64,000 nt of DNA, taken from positions 34,851,288-34,915,287 of the forward strand of contig CM055819.1 of NCBI GenBank assembly GCA_029582265.1, given 5' to 3'. Under the pieces are notes generated by a model. The model was given only the letters and a program-made list of their open reading frames with translations, did no database searches and was not told where the DNA came from. The stretch comes from Zoroaster sp. YZ-2022 (Eukaryota > Echinodermata > Asteroidea > Forcipulatida > Zoroasteridae). Positions 44,321 to 54,003 of the stretch are shown here, one piece after another; positions within the stretch are counted from its first letter, which is position 1, and every line of letters starts with the position of its first letter. The position numbers and the translations under genes were made by a program.

Positions 44321-46245
44321 AGACTTGGGAACAGTCCCTCCTAACTCCAACGGAAGCTACAAGAGCAGCACAGTGAGGCCTGGCTGCAGAAGACGGCCCA
44401 CTACGTGTCTCAGTGCCAACAGTTTGCCCGAGCCAGGGACCGTGGCCTCATCTGCCGCCCATTGTTTGATGACACCCCCCCCATGTCCCCTGTACCAAAA
44501 TACCAGTGGCTGCTGCAGGTCTACTGCAATAATGTTCTGCAGTGCATCGATGAGATCAAGGCAGCCATCACATCGACATTTGGCTGCGTGTTGAAGCTTG
44601 GTTCTACAAAGAATGTGAGAATGAACCATTGTTTAAAAAACATTCTTTGCCTCAAGGTATAAATCATGCAAAACCATGCACAAAGTGTTTGAAATGAGGT
44701 GGTTTGTATATACATTAGGTTCTTTTTGTTTTGTTTTGTTTTGGGTTTTTTGGTTGGTGGACAATAATATTAATTTCCAAAATAAAGGGACTTCATGAAA
44801 TGTTTCCTTTTGATTGATTTCATTCAAACGCAGGTGGTGAAGAAACTTGCTGGACATGTTTACGGTACTGCAGCATGGGCCACCAACTTGGGGAACGAGC
44901 ACGGGCAGGTCCTGATGAGCGTGTTGACCGCTGCAGAAGGTCATGGCCTTGACAGGATGGCCAAGGGCCTTGTCGCACGGTACCAGGCGGCGAGTGTGCC
45001 CCCACCTCAACTTCTCTACGTTGACAGAGACTGCTGCACTACCAAGTTGAACCTTTTCACTGGTTGGTCCGCTATGCAAGTCCGTCTTAACATCTGGCAT
45101 TGCATGAGGAGATTTTCATCTGGGTGCCCGACAGATTCGCATCAGCTGTACCCCTTCTTTCTTCGGCAGCTATCGGTGTGCATCTTCTCGTGGAGTGCTG
45201 AGGATGTTGACCTCCTCAAGAGGGTCACAAGGGCACGTCTGGTCACCGAGGGCCTCAAAAATCCATCGGAGGAAGCTGTGTCCAACAACATTGGGAAAAA
45301 GACCCTTGCCCGACACTGCCGACGGACTACCCGGGGTCTTGACGAAACGACCTGTCTCATCAAGGCTCTGTTGACCAGCTTGGACGGTGAACAGGGGAAA
45401 GATACCCTGGGAGTACCCCTGTTTGACTCGACCCGCATCTGGGAAATATGGGAGTCTCAGAGGAAGCACATCGGTTGCATCCAGGACCCACAGGGTGTGT
45501 TGCTCTACACCAAGACTGGTGAGACGGTGGTTGATGGGGGTCGCACTACCGATCTTCCGATGTGCTCGTGGGTCGACGTCTCTGGAGTCCTTCCATCTTC
45601 ACCTTAACAGATTCATCCCTGGTGAGGCATTTGTTTCTATTCATTCGCTAATTGCCCAACTGCAGTTGGGGTTGTTGTTTAATTAATTTTTTTCACTATC
45701 TTCAAAAATTGTTTAAACATGACAACTGTTTTTTTTCTTTCTTTGATTACTCTTTGCAGGAACTACGGCCAATGACATCCACTTTCAAGCCTACCTGATG
45801 GACGGGCTTGTTCGGTGGAATGCAGACCGTGCTGCAGATGCCACACTCACCGATTCTCCAGAACATCGAGTGTACAGTGGCTATCTGCAGTATACTGTGG
45901 ACCAACTGGGACAGGATGTTCTCGGCAGGAGGATCAACCCAACCCATACCACCCCCCAGAAATACACCGGTGCGTACTAAGATCCTTTTACTTTTGGTTG
46001 TCATCTTTAATGAACAATTTAACAAACTGTGCACTGCGTAACACTGGTTCAATACTATGAACACACAAAGAACAGAGTATAATTTCACAAAGAACTTTAA
46101 AGACGAGTATCAACATTACTGCATGTTTGCATATTAGCAGTTTGATGGAATTTCATACTTCAATTGTCCATTTCATAACATTTTTGTTTATTTTTTGTGT
46201 GTATTCAGGAGAGTTCATTGGAGTTGAGTACCTCTACCGGCAAAC

Positions 46246-47517
46246 TGAGGCACAAGCTATGTATGTCTTTAACAAAACTGCTGAATTTGTTGATAAACAA
46301 AGTGAACAAGAGTTGTACTTTTTTGGTTATTTCTTTAAAATGATTCAGCAAAGATGACCCTGGCGCAGTCTTTGTAAGAGCTAATGCCGACTCAACAGAG
46401 ACGTGAGTTCAACTTCTCCGTAATCAAAAGGTCCTGTCCCCAAGAATCTTCCTCGGCCCACTCCTCAGCCAGGTTGACCTCAAAAGCATGGAGGGTACTT
46501 GTTCAAAAGTATTCATGAGTTCTGTACTCCTCCACTAACAATGGATGTTCAGAGTTTACAGAGATTCTGAAAAAGTTAATAGCACTGAAAGTCAGTGAGG
46601 GTAATAGCGATTTCAAAGAATTGAGTCCGTTTCTACAACATGTATGTATAAAGATTGCATTAAAATACATCCTCTTGGAGCTAACATGTTAAAGATAGAG
46701 TTTACCAGTCACCTGTTTGGCATAGAAACTTGTAAACCCATCTTCAACTTACAAAAATATAAGTTACTAACTAGCAGGTTTGATTACAGTATTTGAAAAT
46801 TATTTTTAGTTTAAATTATTAAATTATTAATTTCACAGAACATTTTTGAGAAGGCGGGACAGTATGTATCATCAAATAGCCTTACAAAGGAGCTGACCAA
46901 GACCACTACATATTGCAATAGATATTAAACCCATCTAAATCAAGGAGGAGGCAGGATTCAAAAGGTACTGAAAGATTGGAACTCAAGTTCATCCAATTTG
47001 TCCGCAATTGCAACAAACAATGCTGCCAAAATGACAGACTGTATACTTCCAATGTTTTGGACACTGCCTTAGTGGTAAGAGTTTGTGCACAGGCATGCCA
47101 ATGCTAGTTACACACTTGCAGAGAAGAAATACATGCTAGATTTGCCCAAAAACAAGATGGTGCAAGATGTTAAAACAAGATGGAACTGAAAATTTGACAT
47201 GCTACACCGCATCGTAGAACAACAGCAGATTATTTGTAGCAATATGATTTATTAGTGGACTTCATCTTCTCACTTCAATGGCAGATGCAGTTGCCTCATC
47301 ATTTAAGAAGTGTGAAGAGAGGCACTTGGGCAGGAAGAAGGTCGGTGCTGCTGCAGAAGCAGGGATCATAGTTTATAATACATCATGTGGTTTTATTCAG
47401 CTTGTACAAAATGCCTGCAAAGCATTCACACAAGGTGCAGATGTAAAGAGCGGCATGCACCGGGCATGGAAGGTCTTTACGAGGAAAGTGAGTCATGTGA
47501 CAAGAAGTATGCAGTGA
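46246..47517 (+). pseudogene. Core, hAT and MADAV fragments of block 2
   Basis: AQAMYVFNKTAEFVDKQSEQ (46250-46320) is the duplicate of 33.75 kb. A hAT remnant lies at 47040-47262 and a MADAV fragment at 47278-47517 (ends AWKVFTRKVSHVTRSMQ). 46370-47030 between them is non-coding and matches 33.86-34.53 kb. Confidence 0.7.
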
Positions 47518-47559
47518 TATTGACACACACCTGTTACGACCGGTCATGTTTTTGCGGAA

Positions 47560-48345
47560 TGCACTTAATCTGTTGTTCATGTACTAGTTTCTTCCATTTG
47601 TGTTTGGGAATTATGGCATGTGAAAGAAAAACAGCATGTTTCACATGTTCCAAATTCGTTGTCCTGTTGGTATCTTTTTGGTTGCCATTAGGTCGGCTGG
47701 GAAATAGAGTCTCAAGAGACGCTGAGGAGATCTACACCGAGCAGAATAGACGTGTACACAAGGCTTCCCAAGACAGTTGTATATGCAATGGCAAGTGGCT
47801 ACAATGTGCCTGCGAAATTCTAGTAAACAACGGCATAGAGATAAGTGTTTTTGCAGAGACTGTTTATGTGTTATTATTACAGGGAAGGGGAAAATATCGT
47901 AACTTGATAACGGGCCCTACAAATTGTGGCAAGACATTCATGCTCGCTCCCCTATGCAAGATATACAAAGCATTTACGAATCCTGCATCTGGTACTTTTG
48001 CATGGGTCGGAGCCGACTTAGCCAGGGTTGCTGATTTTTTTAAAATTTTTTTTTAAAACTAAAAAAATCAGATTTTTTGAGATTTAAATCGTATTTTATT
48101 TATTTTTTTTAATTTATAAAATTTAGATTTGCTGGAGTGACTTTATTCAATTGAATGTAACATAATATAATGCTGCACTAATAAAAGCATTATTTTTATA
48201 ATCTTATTTGTCTGTAGAAGTGTGTAGGCCTACAAAATTTTGATGACTCGAACTTCAAATTGAAAAAGTGTTTTTTCCCAAGATATTATAATCAAATACA
48301 TATTGCAGACTACAGACCATGGTAGAAACATGATCTTAACCCAAT

Positions 48346-48417
<72 letters not shown>

Positions 48418-49310
48418 ACTTAAAATTTAGAATAAAACGTTCAAAGTACATGTCCCCCCACAAAAATGTCCATTTGTTTTGTGATAACTTTGTGTTAGTG
48501 TAATGTTGATCTAGTACAGATATCATTCCAGAACTTTTTGCCTACCAATTAGTTCGAGTATTGTTACCATTAAAGTGTTTTATGTATTAAAAGAAGATAA
48601 TTAATAGAAAAATAGTTTGTCCGAATGAGTCATTAATTATTTTATATTCGAAATTTAGAAATGCTGTATGAGATTGGTAATTATTATAAACATCTGCTTG
48701 TCAAATTTATGGGGGTGATGGTTTTTGGGGTTCTTTTAAATATTCTAAACCTCTTAATTAGTATGATCCAGTTGGTTATACATGTATTTACTAAATTGAT
48801 GTTACATTAAACTTACAAATAAGAAAAATCCCAGAAAATTAATTTTTCAAAAAATTGATTTAAATCAGTGATTTATTTTGAAAAAAATAATGTGATTTAA
48901 ATCGCGATTTAAATCAATGTGATTTAAATCAAGCAACCCTGGAGTTAGCTGAAGGAATCTTTTTGAATGATTTCCGTTGGAATCCAAAATTGTTACCTCG
49001 GCATGACATGTTGCTTGAAGGTCAAATAGTTCATTTAGCCATACCAAAGACTCACTATGCATGTAACATTGTCTTTTGAGAAAGACACACCCATATTTTG
49101 TACGAGCAAACAACCTCTAGAGTACGAACGTGAAACTGAAATGATGAGTGTCTAGATACACACCAGATACCAACACCATGTGGCTATTGCTTTTCACATC
49201 TTGTACAAGACACTATTCACCCATCTTGACTGCATAGGTCTTATAAGCAACATAACGCGGAACAAGACAAACCCATGAGTAACTTTCTTATTTGCTTACA
49301 GGATGTGGTC
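47560..49310 (+). pseudogene. SF3 helicase fragment H4, split by MITE copy 2
   Basis: 47560-48014 has the pre-helicase segment, Walker A (GPTNCGKTFMLAPL) and WVGADLA, in one frame. The MITE (48023-48941) interrupts at the same codon as in H2. The C-terminal part resumes at 48950 with further stops and the loss of 'ISGGSIDE'. Confidence 0.7.
48023..48941. mobile_element. Non-autonomous hAT MITE, copy 2 (919 bp)
   Basis: Same ends as copy 1, CAGGGTTGCTG and CAAGCAACCCTG. Flanking duplications are GACTTAGC (48015-48022) and GAGTTAGC (48942-48949), one base different, from mutation. It lacks the nested insert of copy 1 but has the (TA)n run. Confidence 0.9.
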
Positions 49311-50238
49311 CACCTTTATGGTGTTCCATAGAGGACACTCTCCGTCGTGTTTTTAGAATGCTTGTCCGTCGCCTTTTTACTTTGCCGTCGCCTTTTTAGA
49401 ATGCTTGTCCGTCGCCTTTTTACTTGTCCGTCGCCTTTTTATCCGGCTTGGTTGAAGCTGTTGCATTTAGAGGGGATTTCCCGAGAAGGTTTTGCGCATG
49501 CACAGTGACAGTCCATGCTGTGTTACAACGTTAGGCATTCATCTGTTCTTAAAAGGTGAGTTCTAATCCTCATTTTTTTCTCTTTTTGATATTCAAAAGT
49601 GCAATTGAAAACATGCCCCCACTAGGAGATGGAAAACCTGATTCTGATTTCATAAATTGGGCTGGAAATGAAAGTATTATGTTACTGAGCAAGACTGACG
49701 TCTCTGGATGAGTGTATGACAGCTCTTTAATTAGTATGACATTGTGATTTCTAAGGTTAGGCTGATAGGCCCACAGTCATGACAGTGTACAGTAATCGTT
49801 TGACCAGTAATCCATAGGCAACATTAATGCGGCTACAGCCATTGGCTGTGGTTACCGGTTATAGTTGTACATCGGAGCGTTTCTCGGTGAATGGAACTGT
49901 CTTGACAAGTTGTTATAAAAATCACTGCAGTTTGGTAATCAAAATAGTTTGTGGTGGTATTGTGCTATTAAAGTCTTTATTTACATTTGGAGTTGCAGAT
50001 AGGGTTGCAGATAGGGTGACATAGGCCCCATAGCCTATAGGAAGTATTCAGAGAGATGTTTTAAGATGTGTTTCAGTGAAGTCTTGTATGCAGATGATGC
50101 TACATCAACACATCACTTCAAGATTCAATGCCCGACATAAACAAAAACATACTACAGAAATGTTAAGATTATGTCCACTGATATTTGTTCTTATTATCAC
50201 TGTAAATGTCACCATTTCTCACTTACAGAAATAAATCA

Positions 50239-52024
50239 TGGAAGATATTCTTACATCAATGGGGTTAGAGGAATTGATAGATTCCTTTCTGGCAAACCAG
50301 GTAAGGTAGATTTTACAATACTCTATATGTATTGTGCTTAAATATTAATTGCCACACAGATCTAGAAGGTGATTCAAAAATCGATAAATGTTAATTTTCA
50401 GCATTTTATATGAGATAATGCTACTAGTGATTTGTAGGACACAATACACTAAAGCACCAAATGTAGCCTTGATAGTGTTACTCTAGTCCATTGTGAATGT
50501 ACTTTTGGAATTATGTGATATAATTTTTTATTTTTTATTAAAGGGTCCATTAAGGAAACATTTTTGGAAGATGTATGTTCTCATACTACATGCTTCTGGA
50601 CTGATCCAAAGGTTTTTGGAAACAAATGCCTTAATTATGCTTTTAAACAATGAAGGGAAGTGTTCCACTCATGGCAGAGAACAAAAATAAAACCACAAAA
50701 CTCCCTTACAAAAAAACCAGAAATTCAAAAGTTGTAAACAGAGTCACCCAACTGAAAATCACAAATTGGGAGACAGCTCAGTAAAGACAGAAACAACACA
50801 TACATTGTTATAAAAAAATAAATGGAAATTTGCATTAGCATGGCAAAGTTGTCATGAGCATGCTCAAACACCCGCAAACTGACAAGGAAAGTCAACACTA
50901 ATTATGCTGTTGTAAATTGTGTTTCAATGAAATTTTCTTTTAAACTTCAACCTCTTACAGGTCACTCCAAATGAAGCGATCGCGAATTTGCACTACTTGG
51001 AGTTACCAAGGTTGGTGATAGAGTAAGATTGAAGGCAAAATGCAGGGAGAAAATTGACAGTAATTTTTTTCTCTTCTTTAAAATGACACAATACATATAA
51101 GTAACTTGCATGATCTCTAAAACTATGAAGAAATAATAATATTTTGGCTCTTTTAGTTTTTTTTTACTTTTCACAAAAATGTAATATGTACTATTCTGAA
51201 ATATTCATATAAACAAATTCATTGTGATTTACTACATTATAATTTTTTTTTTAAATTAATAATTTGTGGCCAAATTAAAGAAAACATAAATGAGATGCAG
51301 TATAGATAGAGGACACAGCAGTGATAATTGATGTTAAAATAGTCTGGCTCTTGCCTCTAATAGCCACTGACCAGGTCACCACCACTGCCTGATGATATGC
51401 CATTGATGCATACACTGCACACAAAAAGGTTTCGTCCCCTTTGGACAAGAGCACATATTATTTTACATAAGAACTTAAATGAAGAATGTAACTCCAAGTA
51501 GTGCAAATTCGCTATTGGTCAGCTGGATCGCTTCATTTGGAGTGACCTGTAGTGTAAGAAACTTTTTGTGCACAGTGTACAGTGAATGGCTGTATCATAA
51601 AAGCAAAAATGCCCAGTACAGGGTCCACTGTCTTAACCACCAACATGACTGTTATGCCTTGGTAATGATATGCTCATGGTCACTTAGAACCACCCTAGAT
51701 GACCTCTGACCTAACCTATAGCCAAGGTTGCCTGCAACCCCACTCCTCCACATTCCACAAGTTATGACTCATGCATGACCACACTCAGGCAGGTATATAT
51801 AATGTTTCACCTCTGCAGATCAAACAAGGGTTCTACCTGTAGTGGCGAAGCTCCGAAACACGGTCAAATGCAAGCGCCTTGGGAAGACAAAGATTGAGTC
51901 ATTGAGGAGTCATACAGGTTGGAAGCACAAAGACAGCGACAAAGACAAATATAGGCTGGTAGGAGCTGCAAAAGGGGGTGGTTCAATGACCCTAGATATA
52001 CAGAAAGATGACGGCAAAGTAAAA
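50239..52024 (+). pseudogene. SAM-domain gene fragment inside the long-TIR element
   Basis: Exon 1 (50239-50301) encodes MEDILTSMGLEELIDSFLAN before a GTAAGG donor. Exon 2 (50962 to about 51053, after TTACAG) has VTPNEAI, then, after a 13-bp deletion, EFALLGVTKVGDRVRLKAKC, which completes a SAM (sterile alpha motif) fold. A third coding piece (51842-52020) reads AKLRNTVKCKRLGK then SLRSHTGWKHKDSDKDKYRLV and AAKGGGS, resembling a GWKH/GGGxR-type domain that follows such SAM domains in multicopy animal genes. The reading frame then runs out of the element into the helicase linker. SAM domains mediate protein-protein association. Confidence 0.65.
50958..51549. repeat. Inverted repeat built from the SAM exon, about 60-bp arms
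   Basis: CAGGTCACTCCAAATGAAGC begins the left arm (the exon 2 start); its reverse complement ends the right arm at 51549. Both are flanked by TA (50956-50957 and 51550-51551). The right arm retains 13 bases, missing from the left, that restore the exon frame. Confidence 0.8.
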
Positions 52025-52379
52025 AGTCGACGGCAAAGTAAAAAGTCGACGGACAAGCATTCTAAAAACACGACGGAGAGTGTCCTCTATGGAACACCAT
52101 ACACCCTGCCCTTAGCAAGACCTTTTGGAGTCACAAAACCACCCAACCTAATGTACTCCATTATTACATGGTTTGACAAAACAATACCTAATAACAAAAC
52201 AATAGACACCAGTCATACAAGACTATTCATTGATTTGTTTACATAAACAAATGCAGAATAATAAGTATATTAGACCAACACGGTGTTTCATTTATTTTAT
52301 GGGAATGAGGTTAAAGTGGCAACCTCTTTGGGTAAGTTTACTGTAGAAACACCAAAATTTCCTTTGTTTTAGTCAATTA

Positions 52380-53110
52380 ATGAAGGTATCTTTTTGGTTG
52401 CCATTAGGTCGGCTGGGAAATAGAGTCTCAAGAGATGCTGAGGAGATCTACCCTGAGCAGAATAGATGTGCTACACAGGGGTTCCCAAGACAATTGTGTA
52501 TGCAATGGCAAGTGGCTACAATGTGCCTGCGAAATTCTAGTAAACAATGGCATAGAGATAGTGTTTTTGCAGAGACTGTGTGTTATTATTACAGGGAAGG
52601 GGAAAATATCGTAACTTGATAACGGGCCCTACAAATTGTGGCAAGACATTCATGCTCGCTCCCCTATGTAAGATATACAAAACATTTACAAATCCTGCAT
52701 CTGGCACTTTTGCATGGGTCGGAGCCGAGTTAGCTGAAGTAATCTTTTTGAATGATTTCCGTTGGAATCCAAAATTGCTACCTTGGCATGACATGTTGCT
52801 TGAAAGTCAAACGGTTCATTTAACCACACCAAAGACTCACTATGTACATGTATGTAACATTGTCTTTGAGAAAGACACAGCCATATTTTGTACGAGCAAA
52901 CAGCCTCTAGAGTACATTAGCGGTGGCTGTATAGACGAACATGAAACTGAAATGATTAGTGTCCAGATACACACCAGATACCACCACGTGAACAAATAGA
53001 CGTAGTTCCATGTGGCTATTGCTTTTCACATCTTGTACCAGACACTATTCACCCACCTTGACTGCATAGGTCTTATAAGCAACATAACGCGGAACAAGAC
53101 AAACCCATTA
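52380..53110 (+). pseudogene. SF3 helicase copy H5
   Basis: Frame 52580-52999 has Walker A (GPTNCGKTF, 52625-52651), AWVGAELAEVIFLNDFRW, KTHYVHVCNIV, DTAIFCTSKQPLEYISGG and HHVNK. The 5' part (52380-52619) is in another frame. It is the block 2 partner of H3. Confidence 0.7.
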
Positions 53111-53264
53111 GTAGGGACCGAAACGGACGACTGCGCAGGCACAAATGCCCTACGTAAAAATCAGTTTAGCGCGATTCTTTTTTCCATGATGGCAAAGGAC
53201 TCAATTTGCAAAGGACTGTGGGTAATCCTATGTGCATCCCCACACGTTGTTTATACATGACAAG

Positions 53265-54003
53265 TCACGCTACTATTCATCGAAGACCCGATCAAAATCG
53301 CTCATTTTTCTGAGATTTTGACGATCTGGAAGATCGGTAAGTATTCATTTTGTAAATTTTTTACAATTTTACAGGATCTAAGAGCAGTTAAGAGTAAAAA
53401 ATGCTTTGTTAAAGGTTAAAAGTATCTAAAAAACTTCTTCGTGTCATCGTACATGACTGCGATTCGATGCACAAGCGCTTCAAACTTAGCGGAGCGTGCT
53501 CCGTGATGCCGCTACCGTCGAAAGTAGGTTGTTCACGGTATGCCTTCCACGTGCGTGACTTCCCGTGTGCAATGGTGGATTTACGAATTTACTCAATGCA
53601 TTTAGCTTAAAGGAATACTTGCAAAGATAGTTTTTTCATTGTACAGATATAGTTATGTTTATAAGGTTAATAATTTTACCTTCCTATTTTAATTGCCTGA
53701 CCCTGCAAATAAAAAGATACACCTTTCCACTTCTTTATTCATTTTTTCCTTGTCCCTGCTTATTATTAATGACATTTTTTGAAATGTTACACCCTTTTAT
53801 AAATTTGTTCAAACTTTTTTTTTAAATGTTTTTTTTTCCAATTTTGTTTTTCCCAATTCTTTTTACAATTTATTTTCAATGCTGTACAGTTTACTTGTTT
53901 ATTTCTTCCTAGCTTACATATTAGTTTTTTTTGTTAAAAAAATACACTATTTAACATGTTAAATTAATTTTTCTTTTCAATTTTTTTATTCTACTCTTTT
54001 TAG
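53265..54003. other. 5' non-coding part of copy C
   Basis: AT-rich with long T runs. TTTTTAG directly before the ATG at 54004 looks like the acceptor of an intron in the 5' untranslated region. Confidence 0.4.

Larger units (their letters stand above)
42059..46246 (+). pseudogene. DUF6729-like multicopy gene, split by a mariner element
   Basis: Exons: 42059-42540, [element 42541-44320], 44320-44614, 44834-45621, 45760-45969, 46209 to about 46246; phases join. Exon 1 has WYHPP, then LLLWMPRKLW, HSAGMYPHVRQVVDSDGYYN and the Cys-rich CSHCKRKLISW. Exon 2 resumes with LQRKLQEQHSEAWLQ. Exon 3 has KKLAGHVYGTAAWATNLGNE, LLYVDRDCC, LNIWHCMRRF and CRRTTRGLDE. Later exons have SLESFHLHLNRFIPG and GEFIGVEYLYRQT. 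Lesions: a TAA at 42217, the mariner insertion, a frame change near 45540, and an abrupt end at 46246. The family is widespread, multicopy and uncharacterised; YVDRD and the overall pattern suggest an RNase H-type transposase, but this is inference. Confidence 0.75.
49315..52101. mobile_element. DNA element with roughly 75-bp inverted repeats, carrying SAM-domain exons
   Basis: The left end TATGGTGTTCCATAGAGGAC (from 49317) has its reverse complement at 52082-52101. Matching continues for about 75 bp and includes CCGTCG(C/A)CTTTTTA direct sub-repeats. CACC (49311-49314 and 52102-52105) is duplicated at the flanks. The uninterrupted site is present in block 1 (38615-38635). No transposase is seen. 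It holds exons at 50239, 50962 and 51841 (below), so it looks like a non-autonomous element with gene cargo. Confidence 0.85.
46246..53110. repeat. Segmental duplication, block 2
   Basis: Second copy of block 1, fused at 46246 to exon 5 of the DUF6729-like gene at a short shared TGAGGCAC. It lacks block 1's internal triplication and contains a 2.79-kb element (49315-52101) not in block 1. Confidence 0.8.

Noticed and set aside
44834..45607. Independent host gene of 270 codons
   Set aside because: It is an exon of the DUF6729-like multicopy gene; it begins at a splice acceptor with the phase of the preceding exon.
51842..52246. A single intact 134-codon protein
   Set aside because: It joins the SAM-gene fragment, the transposon's inverted repeat and the helicase linker across an insertion border; the fusion is accidental.
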